Shown here: positions 17,701-27,461 of the stretch, in pieces
Numbering within the stretch: the first letter of the stretch is position 1
How the letters are laid out: each line of letters opens with the position of its first letter
Origin: Tritrichomonas foetus
Lineage: Eukaryota; Parabasalia; Tritrichomonadida; Tritrichomonadidae
NCBI GenBank assembly: GCA_001839685.1
Contig: MLAK01001075.1
Span: forward strand, 1-28,530
Direction: 5' to 3'
DNA length: 28,530 nucleotides
Translations under genes and position numbers: made by a program
The notes under the pieces: generated by a model
The model's database searches: none
What the model was told of the DNA's origin: nothing
The model's input: only the letters and a program-made list of their open reading frames with translations

Positions 17701-19233
17701 CTATAAAAAGAACTGATCAGTACTTGATGCAGTTCTGTCAAGGAAAAAGTTTTCATAACTTGTTCGAGCTTTCTCATCGATGATTGAAAACGATAAGTTA
17801 ATTTCTTCACAATTTTCTTGAATTTTGGATTCATAAACCCTTGCTTCCTCTTCAATTTTTAGAACTTGCTTTTCATAATTCTTATATACCTTAAATTTAC
17901 TATTTACTTCAGTTTCTAATTTTTGACATTTGATTTTTCGTTTATTCATCTTTTCTAAATTTTCTTTCAAATCTTTTCGCTTCAATTCCAATAATGCGTT
18001 AAGCTTCTTTAAATCTAATTTTCTAGATTCATACATCTTTCTTGAATGGACAAGATTTTGATTTGCTCGAATGATTCTTTCTTTTTCTGTCTTTAAATTA
18101 TCAAGTCTATGTTTCTGTAGTAAAATTTGATTTTTTTCATTTTCGATTTTAGATTTCATATCATTTATTTCTTCAATGTGTTCAGATAACGAATTAATAT
18201 TTTTCATTTTATTTAGATATTCTACTTTCGTTTTTGCTAAATCATCACGTGATTTTCGTGCCAATTTATCGATTGATACTGTTTCATTAATTAATTTTTG
18301 ATTTCTTTGGTTTAAATTGTTAATCATTTCATTTATTTGATTTTGAGCTTTTGCTTGTTCTTTTTCTTGATTCTTTTCGTTAATTATAATTGATTGCCGA
18401 AGACTACTCATTGAAAGAGGTTTTGGAGAGTGAATTGGTAAACTTTGGGCCAACTCTTGATGTGAATTCTGATGAAATAAAGCTAAAGATGAATTTTCTG
18501 ATTTTTTGAGATTAAGTTGTCTCTTTTTCTTTTGATTTTGTTTTTTTAGATATTCCAAATAACTCATTTCTTTTTCAACTTCAAGAAGAAGTGAATCATC
18601 AATTATTGTTCCTTTTAACCGATTTTCGAGTTCTTGTAAAGAATTTTCTACTTCTTCAGTTAAAAATCCATCTAATTCAATATCATCAATTGGTTCAGAT
18701 AAAATTATATTATATTTATTTTCTTTTTGTGAGACAATTTTCTCTCTTTTTTCAAATTCACCTAATTTTTTAATTAATTTGTTTTCTCCTTGACTAACCT
18801 CCAAATACTTTTGATAGGATTTTTGTTGGATTTTTTCCAAATGTTCAAAAGTTCTGGAATGATTGTGAGCATTCTGAAATTGCAGATTCTGAGATTTTCT
18901 AATGTGTTGGATTTGTAGATCAATATTTTGATACGTCTCAAAAGCTAATTTAATTTCGTTGTTAATATTTGAAAGCTGTTTATTCAATTCGTTCACATAT
19001 CGTTGTGATCGGTCATTTTCGATTTTCACCGCTTCGACGTTTATTTTTTGAGGGATTGTACTTTGGGCTAGCAATATATTTTGTTTTCGAAAAGTAATTT
19101 CGGTATTTCTCTTTTTGAGATTTTGTTCACGAATAACATTCTCGTCTTCAAGTTCCCTGAAATATTGTAAAGCTCTCTTATAGGCATTTTGCTCAACAAA
19201 CAGCCTGTCTGCTACGGATAAATCACTTTTCAA
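17701..19233 (-). CDS. Coiled-coil protein, apparent 5' defect (no ATG)
   Basis: An open frame of 510 codons encoding a Lys/Glu/Asn/Gln-rich, nearly continuous coiled-coil protein. Helical stretches run about 15-240 and 290-490, split by a Ser/His/Pro-rich linker near 250-285 (HQELAQSLPIHSPKPLSMSS). No catalytic or membrane motif is seen, and a structural role is inferred only. The frame is open from an in-frame TAA at 19246-19248, but it has no ATG before about residue 240; the first usable codon upstream is TTG at 19233. In a neighbouring frame an ATG at 19266-19268 reads 12 codons and then stops right at the junction. One extra base in the T/A-rich junction would join that ATG to the long frame. 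A sequencing error, a real 1-bp loss, or an unrecognised upstream exon are all possible. The stop is TAG. Confidence 0.7.
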   Translation of the reverse strand: MKSDLSVADRLFVEQNAYKRALQYFRELEDENVIREQNLKKRNTEITFRKQNILLAQSTIPQKINVEAVKIENDRSQRYVNELNKQLSNINNEIKLAFETYQNIDLQIQHIRKSQNLQFQNAHNHSRTFEHLEKIQQKSYQKYLEVSQGENKLIKKLGEFEKREKIVSQKENKYNIILSEPIDDIELDGFLTEEVENSLQELENRLKGTIIDDSLLLEVEKEMSYLEYLKKQNQKKKRQLNLKKSENSSLALFHQNSHQELAQSLPIHSPKPLSMSSLRQSIIINEKNQEKEQAKAQNQINEMINNLNQRNQKLINETVSIDKLARKSRDDLAKTKVEYLNKMKNINSLSEHIEEINDMKSKIENEKNQILLQKHRLDNLKTEKERIIRANQNLVHSRKMYESRKLDLKKLNALLELKRKDLKENLEKMNKRKIKCQKLETEVNSKFKVYKNYEKQVLKIEEEARVYESKIQENCEEINLSFSIIDEKARTSYENFFLDRTASSTDQFFL

Positions 19234-19338
19234 TTTAAAGTGAATTTAGAGGAATTGGAATTATACATTTCGTTAACGTACTTTTAGTCAAATATTTCAA
19301 TGGGAACAGATGATGTGAGATAATATTGAATTATTGTT

Positions 19339-19885
19339 GCGGAATTGGTTACAAATTTGTCAATTATTAATCCAGATAGTGTTACTTATATTGGTGATGA
19401 AGCATGTTATGAATGCTTGGGATTCAATTAATCATTACCAAATGAAAATAATGTTACATTGATAGGTGAAAGTGTAGTGAAGGGATGCAATGGATTTATG
19501 TGGCCATTATCATTTCCAGATAATGTTACTTCAATTGGTATATATGCAGTTTGTTCTTGCACTGAATTCACATGATCATTTACAATTGGAAATAATGTTC
19601 AAACTCTCAGTGAACATGTTTTTTTAATTGCAAAAGATTCACATGTACAATAATAAATCCCAATAGTGTGGAATCTATTGGTTAATATGCATTTGCCTTG
19701 GATTCACTAAATCATTAACAATTAGAAATAGTATTAATATTATTGATGATGGTGTATTTAATAAATACAGTGGATTCACAGAGTCATTAACAATTCCTAA
19801 TAATGTTCCTTATATTGAGGATGATGTATTTCAAGAATGTAGTATATTCACCAATATTTACCATCTTGATTGCTTCATGATATAA
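19339..19885 (+). pseudogene. BspA-like (TpLRR) surface protein remnant
   Basis: Translation of the plus strand shows repeated TpLRR/LRR_5 units of the BspA type. In frame from 19339: LSIINPDSVTYIGDEACYEC, SFPDNVTSIGIYAVCSC and SFTIGNNVQTLSEHVF. After a frameshift there is NSVESIG-stop-YAFALDSLNH (from 19662). After another there is INIIDDGVFN, then SLTIPNNVPYIEDDVFQECS (from 19727). In-frame stops occur at 19429 (TAA), 19573 (TGA) and 19651 (TAA TAA). Intact members are large, cell-surface LRR proteins of trichomonads (and some bacteria and Entamoeba). Here no start, signal peptide or continuous frame remains, so this is a decayed gene. It starts about 100 bp from the 5' end of the coiled-coil gene that lacks an ATG. 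Confidence 0.85.
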
Positions 19886-20182
19886 ACAAATTAAGCTCTT
19901 AAGTCAACATCTACTCAATAAATACGTCATTGTATAACAAATCTGTTTCATCAGTATTATCACACACTGCAACTATTATTATTGATGATTCAAAAAATGT
20001 AGATTAGTCATATTTTAACATTTATAAATCATCTATTTAATTGAATAAAATATAAATAAGCTAATATTTCATGAAGAATTTATTGTTCAAGTTTATATCA
20101 AATATGAATCATGCAACAGTATAGCCCTTAGAAAAAATACAGCATTTACAGGGCAACCAACTCTATTAAATTTTCTATAGAA

Positions 20183-20320
20183 ATTACTACAGAAAACGAC
20201 CCATCAGAAGAAACACCAAATCTAAGAGAAGAAGAAACAATAATAGTAACATGTAGATCTTTCTCAATGCATTTTCCTTTGTTTACTTTCTTGTTTCATA
20301 GTAATACTTTTTTATTTTAA
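20183..20320 (+). pseudogene. Possible C-terminal remnant of the BspA-like gene
   Basis: A 46-codon open stretch ending in TAA reads a polar acidic segment (TENDPSEETPNLREEE) and then a hydrophobic one (FPLFTFLFHSNTFLF). A charged linker followed by a hydrophobic segment is what the juxtamembrane end of a trichomonad BspA-like surface protein would look like, and it lies in the same orientation about 300 bp after the LRR remnant. The link is inference from position and composition only. Confidence 0.3.
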
Positions 20321-21421
20321 AATATCATTCAGGAAATTAAAGCGAGGAAATATTTTTCTGTGAAAATCTGTTGATAGACTATTTTGGCTTATTAGCCGAC
20401 TTAGATTTAATTCTGCAATTGGAGTGTGTTAAAAAATCCTAAATTTAGGAAACGAATTCGATATAAAGATTGACTTCATCCCTTGTTCGAGCAATTTCAA
20501 GCTTTTAATAATCTTAAGATTTGTTTCCGAATAGTTAGAATATGAATCTTGAGATAAGGAAAGAGAATAGAAGCAGAAAAGAATAGAAGTAAAAAGAATA
20601 GAAGCAAAAAAGAAGTGAAGATAATTGAAATGTATTGAGGAGAAATTGAATCAGTTATCCAGACTAATAATCTATTTATATCTATTTCATAGTTAACATT
20701 TTGACAATACTCATTTCATATATCGGCCAGAAATGATACATACAAATCATAACTGTTGTAGTATCATATTAAATTCATTCTGTGATCTGACTAATGAAAA
20801 CATATCATTACATTTTGTAAACAAATCCTTCATTATTAATTTTTGTTACCCTTCAGAATCAATCTGATGACGGAAAATAATGGCTAGTTTATTTAAGAAT
20901 CATAATTTATCCCACATAATATGCATGAAGGATAGAATAGGTGACTATTCCATCACAAATACTCAGAAAATTAACGGCAAAAATTATTTTTCACAAATTG
21001 AATGTTTCATATCGCCCTTTCTGCTTATAAATAGATAAGAGGAAGTGATATAGGATTTCATTGTTCAAGATCGATAGATTTGCTTATATTTTTTGATACT
21101 AGCATTAACAGAATGAATTGTTGAGACAATCATAGTTCGAATGATTTGGAAGAGAGAGGAATCTTTCTTGTGAAAAAATGAGGGAATGTAATAATGCACA
21201 AGCGTCTTGAGATAAAATATCTTTCTAACAAGACCAAGTTGTATATCTTTCAGAGGAAATGATCACTCATACAACATTCGCACTTACTAATGAAACGTTT
21301 TTATTTATATTTTTCATCATCTTACTTGATTTAGATACATTCGTTAGTGTTTTAACTTTAACGTTAATCGGGATGAATGCATGAAGGAAAAACACAAACC
21401 AATCACTATATTCCAAAGAAA
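20321..21421. other. Gene-poor AT-rich region
   Basis: 1.1 kb with no open frame of note, no recognised RNA gene and no further LRR remnants. It contains a three-copy imperfect repeat with GAATAGAAG at 20565, 20581 and 20596, and A/G-rich sequence around it. It is probably decayed or neutral sequence behind the BspA-like pseudogene. Confidence 0.5.
20563..20635 (+). repeat. Short purine-rich imperfect repeat
   Basis: GAATAGAAG recurs at 20565, 20581 and 20596 with A/G-rich spacers (15-16 bp period), followed by a degenerate copy. It is similar in purine bias, but not in unit, to the 17-bp array further on. Confidence 0.55.
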
Positions 21422-21625
21422 ATATAATCCAGAAGAAAATATAATCAAGAAGAAGATATAATCAAGAAGCAGATATAATCAAGAAGAAGATATAATCAAG
21501 AAGCAGATATAATCAAGAAGAAGATATAATCAAGAAGAAGATATAATCAAGAAGCAGATATAATCAAGAAGCAGATATAATCAAGTCAAAGATAGCAACA
21601 AGAGAAAGATATAATCAAGAAGATA
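21422..21625 (+). repeat. 17-bp minisatellite, about 12 units
   Basis: Consensus ATATAATCAAGAAGMAG (M = A or C). Unit starts are 21422, 21439, 21456, 21473, 21490, 21507, 21524, 21541, 21558 and 21575, then a degenerate unit at 21592 and a good unit at 21609, all in exact 17-bp phase. The A/C variant alternates C, A, C, A over units 3 to 6, hinting at a 34-bp higher-order unit. The period is not a multiple of three and stops occur in every frame, so it is non-coding. Confidence 0.95.
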
Positions 21626-21939
21626 ATCTAACAATTGAAAGCAACACTATTATCAATTTAACCTCTGCATATATCTTTTAAATATTCCAACACAATTACT
21701 TACTTGTAAAGGCAACTATTCTCTCATCTTTTGGCACCATGTGTAAACACTTTTCTTATACAAATGCTCAAAATTTCAAGAGAATCATCAATTTCGATTT
21801 TATGAAGGAGGAATATAGAAAAAACAAAACAATTAATATAAAACAACTTACCAAATATAGATGGAGCATGAATTTACCGCTAATATTTATAAAACTAAAT
21901 TATATAAAAACGAAAATAACTAAATTATTAAAGTCCTTA
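21626..21939. other. Intergenic, minisatellite to small membrane protein gene
   Basis: 314 bp with no feature I can support. A plus-strand open frame from ATG 21739 to 22047 overlaps the minus-strand gene antisense, is Lys/Asn/Ile-rich without domain, and is judged spurious. Confidence 0.4.
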
Positions 21940-22263
21940 TCATTCCTTTGGATACATCGTATCGTCCATTCCAAACAATTGTTTGGCAATTTCTGGAACC
22001 GGCAATTTGTAAACAAAAACCCAAATGCAGGCAAAGATACTGAATAATACAAAAATGAATGCAACATCGGTCGTCTTGCAAAATCCGCGACTGCTGTAAA
22101 TCAGATTTCGAAATTCACGCATTTCTATTTCATCTTTATCGATTTTCTCGACTAATGCAATATCTTCTTCAGCCATGACGGGCTCCTGTTCAGGTATATT
22201 TTTTTCGTCGATTTGTGGTTTTTCATCATTATTGGGAACTTCCACAGGCTTGTTTTGCTTCAT
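21940..22263 (-). CDS. Small one-span protein resembling the N-terminus of choline-transporter-like proteins
   Basis: 107 residues from ATG 22263. It has a charged, Pro/Glu/Lys-rich cytosolic N-terminus (1-58), then SSRGFCKTTDVAF (57-69), a single hydrophobic span (about 67-86), a short KLPVPEIAKQLFGMDD stretch, and a stop. In SLC44/CTL proteins an N-terminal Arg-x-Cys-Thr-Asp motif precedes span 1, followed by a G-D-P ... L-x-G-x-D stretch and a long cysteine-rich loop. Here the order is the same, but the protein ends just after LFGMDD, where the rest (about 500 residues) should begin. It could be a truncated CTL gene, a free-standing small membrane protein, or a coincidence of motif. It lies divergent to RuvB-like 1, 261 bp away. 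An upstream in-frame TTG at 22311 is not a credible start. Confidence 0.5.
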   Translation of the reverse strand: MKQNKPVEVPNNDEKPQIDEKNIPEQEPVMAEEDIALVEKIDKDEIEMREFRNLIYSSRGFCKTTDVAFIFVLFSIFACIWVFVYKLPVPEIAKQLFGMDDTMYPKE

Positions 22264-22455
22264 TTTTGTTCGAAAAGTTTTGCGAAAGAAGTTTTCTACG
22301 GTTATGGCCAATTATATAACGCTAATTATCTCATTTCATACATCCACCTTTTCAGTATATATATGATCAAACATTCAGAATATATGACCATATAAATAAT
22401 GAAAAAGTAGACATTGGGAATTTAAAATTGAATATTTTCTAAGACCGTTTATTTA

Positions 22456-23907
<1,452 letters not shown>

Positions 23908-24299
23908 ATTTCGCCTTTTACGTATGCAAATAAATACACAATTTTATAAAGAACAATTTTCTATTTTTTTTTCTTTTCTTTTTCTCAAAATTTGCTTTTT
24001 TTTCATACATAATTCTATGCAAATAACCAGATAAATATAGAAAAAGTTTGATAATGAGAAAACTGCGTAAGAGTAAAGTCATGAACAAAATAGTTTTATT
24101 ATTAGATAAAATTCATAGTATACATATTAATTAGTTATTGTGGGTGTTTGGGATGATTTATGCTGTGCATCTTTCAAGACAGCGGGACATCCATAATCTA
24201 ATCTTTCCAAAAATTGAATTAAAAGAATATCCGTTATATTCAATAACTTATCGTCCCTTTCAATTCACTCCTGCTTAACGGCCTATTTAAACAGAATTT
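23908..24299. other. Intergenic, RuvB-like 1 to BTB gene
   Basis: 392 bp between two plus-strand genes. It has a T-rich run near 23958-24003 shortly after the RuvB-like 1 stop, which may help 3'-end formation, and TTCACTCC plus TTAACGG within 40 bases of the next ATG as possible start-site elements. No gene or RNA is seen. Confidence 0.4.
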
Positions 24300-25817
24300 A
24301 TGAAATCAAGAAGATCAACAACACAGAAAAACGAACGCCAGATATTTAAACTCAGATGTAACGACCGCCAATACGAGTTCCCGGTTGAAACTTTCGCAAA
24401 AGTCTCGAAAAAATGTGCCGCTTTAGTAAAATCTAATGATTTTCAAGGTACGATCAATCATCCGGTTTCAGAAGAAGCATTCGAAGCATTTTCGTGCGCT
24501 TGTCATCTTCAGCAATTTAAGGTTACACTTACAACCGCATTTGAACTGCTCGATCTCGCGCGCGAGTGGGGAATTCCAACACTCGAATCATTTGTCGCCA
24601 ATTACATTAAAACTAAGGGAATTAGACGCGATGAATCAAAGGACTATCTAGGACCCCTTATCGAGCACTTGAACGACGATGTTGATTGTACGGAAGATAT
24701 AGTCGGCGTTGCGAGACATTTGAATAAATATTTGGTCGACGAAAGACTCTACGAAGTTCATCCAGAAACGCTTTTCAAGATCCTCGCCCACGCCGACCCG
24801 CGGGAATACGATCAGCAATTATTCGTTAATTTCGCAATGAAATTATTCGAAGACGAACCCGAAAAAGCTGTTCCATTGATACTTTTAATGAATTTTGATC
24901 TTCTTTCGCTCGACCAAATCGAGGAAGTCTTTCAATGTCGCGAAATTCATGAACAAGCAATGGGATACTTCATCGCCCACTCAATGAGCGTCTCCAGAAA
25001 CAAGCAGCAATCCGAAAACGATTTGACAGAAGAGCGCCACATGTACGAGCTTCAGAATATTCGCGATGAAATCAAAAAGCGGAGGCATGCGGCCATGGCG
25101 AAAGTCCAAAAGGAGTTTGTTGCTGACACAAACGAGGTTAGACAGATCATCGAACAGCAGAAGGTTCAAATTGCCAAATTGACCAAATTGATGGAGCACC
25201 AGGATGAAAAAATCAATCAAATGGAACAAACTTTTTCAAGGACAGCCGCCATGTTCGATAGAGAAATTCTCAGACAAAGGCAAATAATTGCTAAGAAGAG
25301 GCAGCTCCTCGAAATGAGAAGGATTCATATCCAAAATGAATACAATCTTCAAGCTGGCCAAATAAGGCAAGAAATTAATGACAAATTGAATGACATCTCA
25401 AACAAAAACAAATCGAAGCTCGAAATTATCTACCGAAAGGTGAACCCACTCGTCAACAGAGTCGTCAAAAAGTGCGACACTCTCACAGAAAACGGACAAA
25501 CTCTTCACGGAAAAATTGAAGAGGCGAAGTCGTGCGTGATGGACTGCAGAGCCACTTTGTCTGCAAAGATCGTACACGACCAGGTTAGGTACAGCCAGTT
25601 CCTCCGCGACATGAACACGCGATTCGACCCATTCAAGACAGATGATAAGATTTGGGATTTGGATGCAGACATGGTCCAAGAGGCCGAAAAGATCGTAATT
25701 AAACTCGAGAAGCAGGTAAGCTCTAGCTGCCCAATTAATATTAGACAGCAGATCAAAACATCAGTTGACGCATTTAAGGCACTCGGTTCTTTGTTTTCTG
25801 GCAAAAAGATTGAATAA
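24300..25817 (+). CDS. BTB/BACK-like domain protein with coiled coil
   Basis: 505 residues. Residues about 15-105 look like a divergent BTB/POZ fold (FKLRCNDRQYEFPVETFAKV, then HPVSEEAFEAFSCACHLQ and TTAFELLDLAREWGIPTLES). Residues about 125-215 resemble a BACK-type helical domain (RLYEVHPETLFKILAHA, then FVNFAMKLFEDEPEKA and LLMNFDLLSLDQIEEVF). A long coiled coil follows (about 235-390), then a further helical region to the end. BTB-BACK proteins often serve as Cullin-3 substrate adaptors, but here there are no Kelch repeats; the coiled coil replaces them. Large families of such proteins are known in trichomonads; the exact role is unknown. Start ATG 24300 gives the full BTB region. The stop is TAAA. 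Codon use is comparatively GC-rich, like RuvB-like 1. Confidence 0.82.
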   Translation: MKSRRSTTQKNERQIFKLRCNDRQYEFPVETFAKVSKKCAALVKSNDFQGTINHPVSEEAFEAFSCACHLQQFKVTLTTAFELLDLAREWGIPTLESFVANYIKTKGIRRDESKDYLGPLIEHLNDDVDCTEDIVGVARHLNKYLVDERLYEVHPETLFKILAHADPREYDQQLFVNFAMKLFEDEPEKAVPLILLMNFDLLSLDQIEEVFQCREIHEQAMGYFIAHSMSVSRNKQQSENDLTEERHMYELQNIRDEIKKRRHAAMAKVQKEFVADTNEVRQIIEQQKVQIAKLTKLMEHQDEKINQMEQTFSRTAAMFDREILRQRQIIAKKRQLLEMRRIHIQNEYNLQAGQIRQEINDKLNDISNKNKSKLEIIYRKVNPLVNRVVKKCDTLTENGQTLHGKIEEAKSCVMDCRATLSAKIVHDQVRYSQFLRDMNTRFDPFKTDDKIWDLDADMVQEAEKIVIKLEKQVSSSCPINIRQQIKTSVDAFKALGSLFSGKKIE

Positions 25818-26426
25818 ATGAAATATATATCAGATAAATGCAAAAAGTAAAATGTCTCAAAAACGCCCAATTTTCCTTTCTTTCTTTCCTTTCCTTTCTT
25901 TTTTCACCCCCTTCTTTTTATATTTAGAGAAGTCATCTTTTTTGGTGAGAATGTTAGTGAAATGTGTCATGAAATCAAACTGACTTTCACCAAGGTCTAC
26001 GGTATTTTTTTACTTTAGTATTTTTTATTTATTTATTTATCTGACTCGCCGATTAGATTAGATTTGATAGAGGATGATGATTTGTTCTGATTAGGTATAT
26101 TGTTGGCTGTGTAGTGGTATGTGATGTGGATATGCTTTCAATCACATGATAATAAGATATTTGATCACGATGAGATTGTGTTTGCTGTATATCTGCGAAT
26201 AGGTATTGATGTGACAAATAAGCATGTTGTCGTGTGAATTGTAGAAATCGTGTGAGAAGGTAATGAAAACACCATAATTTTTCTTTAAAGAAATCAAATG
26301 TTAAATGATATCTGAATACATTTAAAAACAAACACACATTTAAAAACAATAAAAGCTATTTCAGATAGAGGTTTCTTTATCTATATATTTATATAATATT
26401 TTCAAACAAATCAAGTTTCGTTTTTC
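25818..26426. other. Convergent intergenic region with polypyrimidine tract
   Basis: 609 bp between converging 3' ends. It contains a long C/T-only stretch (about 25872-25910, TTCC/TTTC-rich, then CACCCCC), a (TTTA)n run near 26025-26040, and otherwise AT-rich unique sequence. A minus-strand frame 26053-26349 has no ATG and no domain. The simple tracts may act in 3'-end formation of either gene; that is inference. Confidence 0.45.
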
Positions 26427-27461
26427 TCAAATTGGCGGAAGAAACGTTTCAGACTCTTTCGGCAATCCTAGTTTTGCCTTTTCATGAAGCGGCCAGGTAC
26501 TGCAGGACATTGCTAAGACGAGAAATACAAGAAGAACGGCTGAAACGAGAAACATAGCGATGGGAATTGGCTGAAGCATCATTGGATCACCAAAAACTAT
26601 CGTTGCTGAGGAAATTTCGGCAACAAGGAAGACGAAGTAGAATCCACCAATCGATGGTCCTGTTGGATCGTGAAAAATTGAAAGAGCACATTTTTTGGCG
26701 CCTTCGAAATATAAAATAAAAGTAATAAAATAAGCAAAACAAACTACATAGAAAATTGGATAAGTAAGCTGGCTTTCAATTGTTAATGTAAGCCAGATGC
26801 AGTTACAAATTAATTTGCCAAGATTAACAAGAGTTGCCAAAGACAACGCTGTATAGAAGAAATACATAATTTTATATCTGTAAGAGAGAATAAAAAATAA
26901 AAGATGCAAAAAGATATACAAAACACATAGAAATGATCCAACAGGTGAATATGATAAATGCACTAATTCGGTTATTCCAATATTATTATAGGTCGGGCAG
27001 CTGTAAAGAATGTTGACAATAATGCAGAGAATTGAAACTAGCAATGTTGGCCCGTACAAATTTGGAATAAACGGTCGATGTTTTTCGATAAATATATAAA
27101 AGATCGAATAAAGAAGAATTATAATTGAAAAAGTGACGCCATATGTGGATGGAGCAATATAACGAAAGCTGGCAATGTAGATAATGTTTGCGAGTGAAAG
27201 AAAAGCGAATCCTTGTAGGTTTTTGTGGGGATTTGATTTGGGACGATTTTGTGTTGTAACTTCATTTTTCGGCATGGATAGAAGGAAAAGACAATGAAAA
27301 ATGTGTCCAAAAAGGACGAGAAGGACTCCAAACGGTGAAAATTTAATGAAAAACATGAAAATGAGTGATTGACATGTGAATTGAAACACCGATAAATATA
27401 ATTTTTTCATAATCCATTCATTCAAAAAGTTATTTGATTCAAAATCACAATCAGAAATCAT
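26427..27461 (-). CDS. Multi-span membrane protein, DMT superfamily / NIPA-like
   Basis: 344 residues with about nine or ten hydrophobic segments (roughly 21-40, 43-62, 84-100, 104-124, 137-154, 174-193, 198-222, 231-251, 272-290, 298-318) and short polar ends. Two places recall the drug/metabolite transporter superfamily and its NIPA magnesium-transporter branch. One is span 3/4, ANIIYIASFRYIAPSTYGVT followed by a loop EKHRP, like the A-P-x-x-x-V-T-P region. The other is span 8, QLTYPIFYVVCFAYFITFIL followed by FEGAKKC, like T-P-I-Y-Y-V. The canonical first-span glycine pattern is missing, so substrate cannot be named. Start ATG 27461 is used; MKKLYLS at residue 18 is a possible alternative. 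The stop is TGA. It is convergent with the BTB gene. Confidence 0.7.
   Translation of the reverse strand: MISDCDFESNNFLNEWIMKKLYLSVFQFTCQSLIFMFFIKFSPFGVLLVLFGHIFHCLFLLSMPKNEVTTQNRPKSNPHKNLQGFAFLSLANIIYIASFRYIAPSTYGVTFSIIILLYSIFYIFIEKHRPFIPNLYGPTLLVSILCIIVNILYSCPTYNNIGITELVHLSYSPVGSFLCVLYIFLHLLFFILSYRYKIMYFFYTALSLATLVNLGKLICNCIWLTLTIESQLTYPIFYVVCFAYFITFILYFEGAKKCALSIFHDPTGPSIGGFYFVFLVAEISSATIVFGDPMMLQPIPIAMFLVSAVLLVFLVLAMSCSTWPLHEKAKLGLPKESETFLPPI

Noticed and set aside
21739..22047. Plus-strand 102-codon open frame with ATG
   Set aside because: It is antisense to a small gene with a clear membrane span and charged N-terminus; its own composition is Lys/Asn/Ile-rich without a domain.
26053..26349. 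Minus-strand open frame of about 98 codons
   Set aside because: It has no ATG and no recognisable domain, and lies between converging 3' ends.
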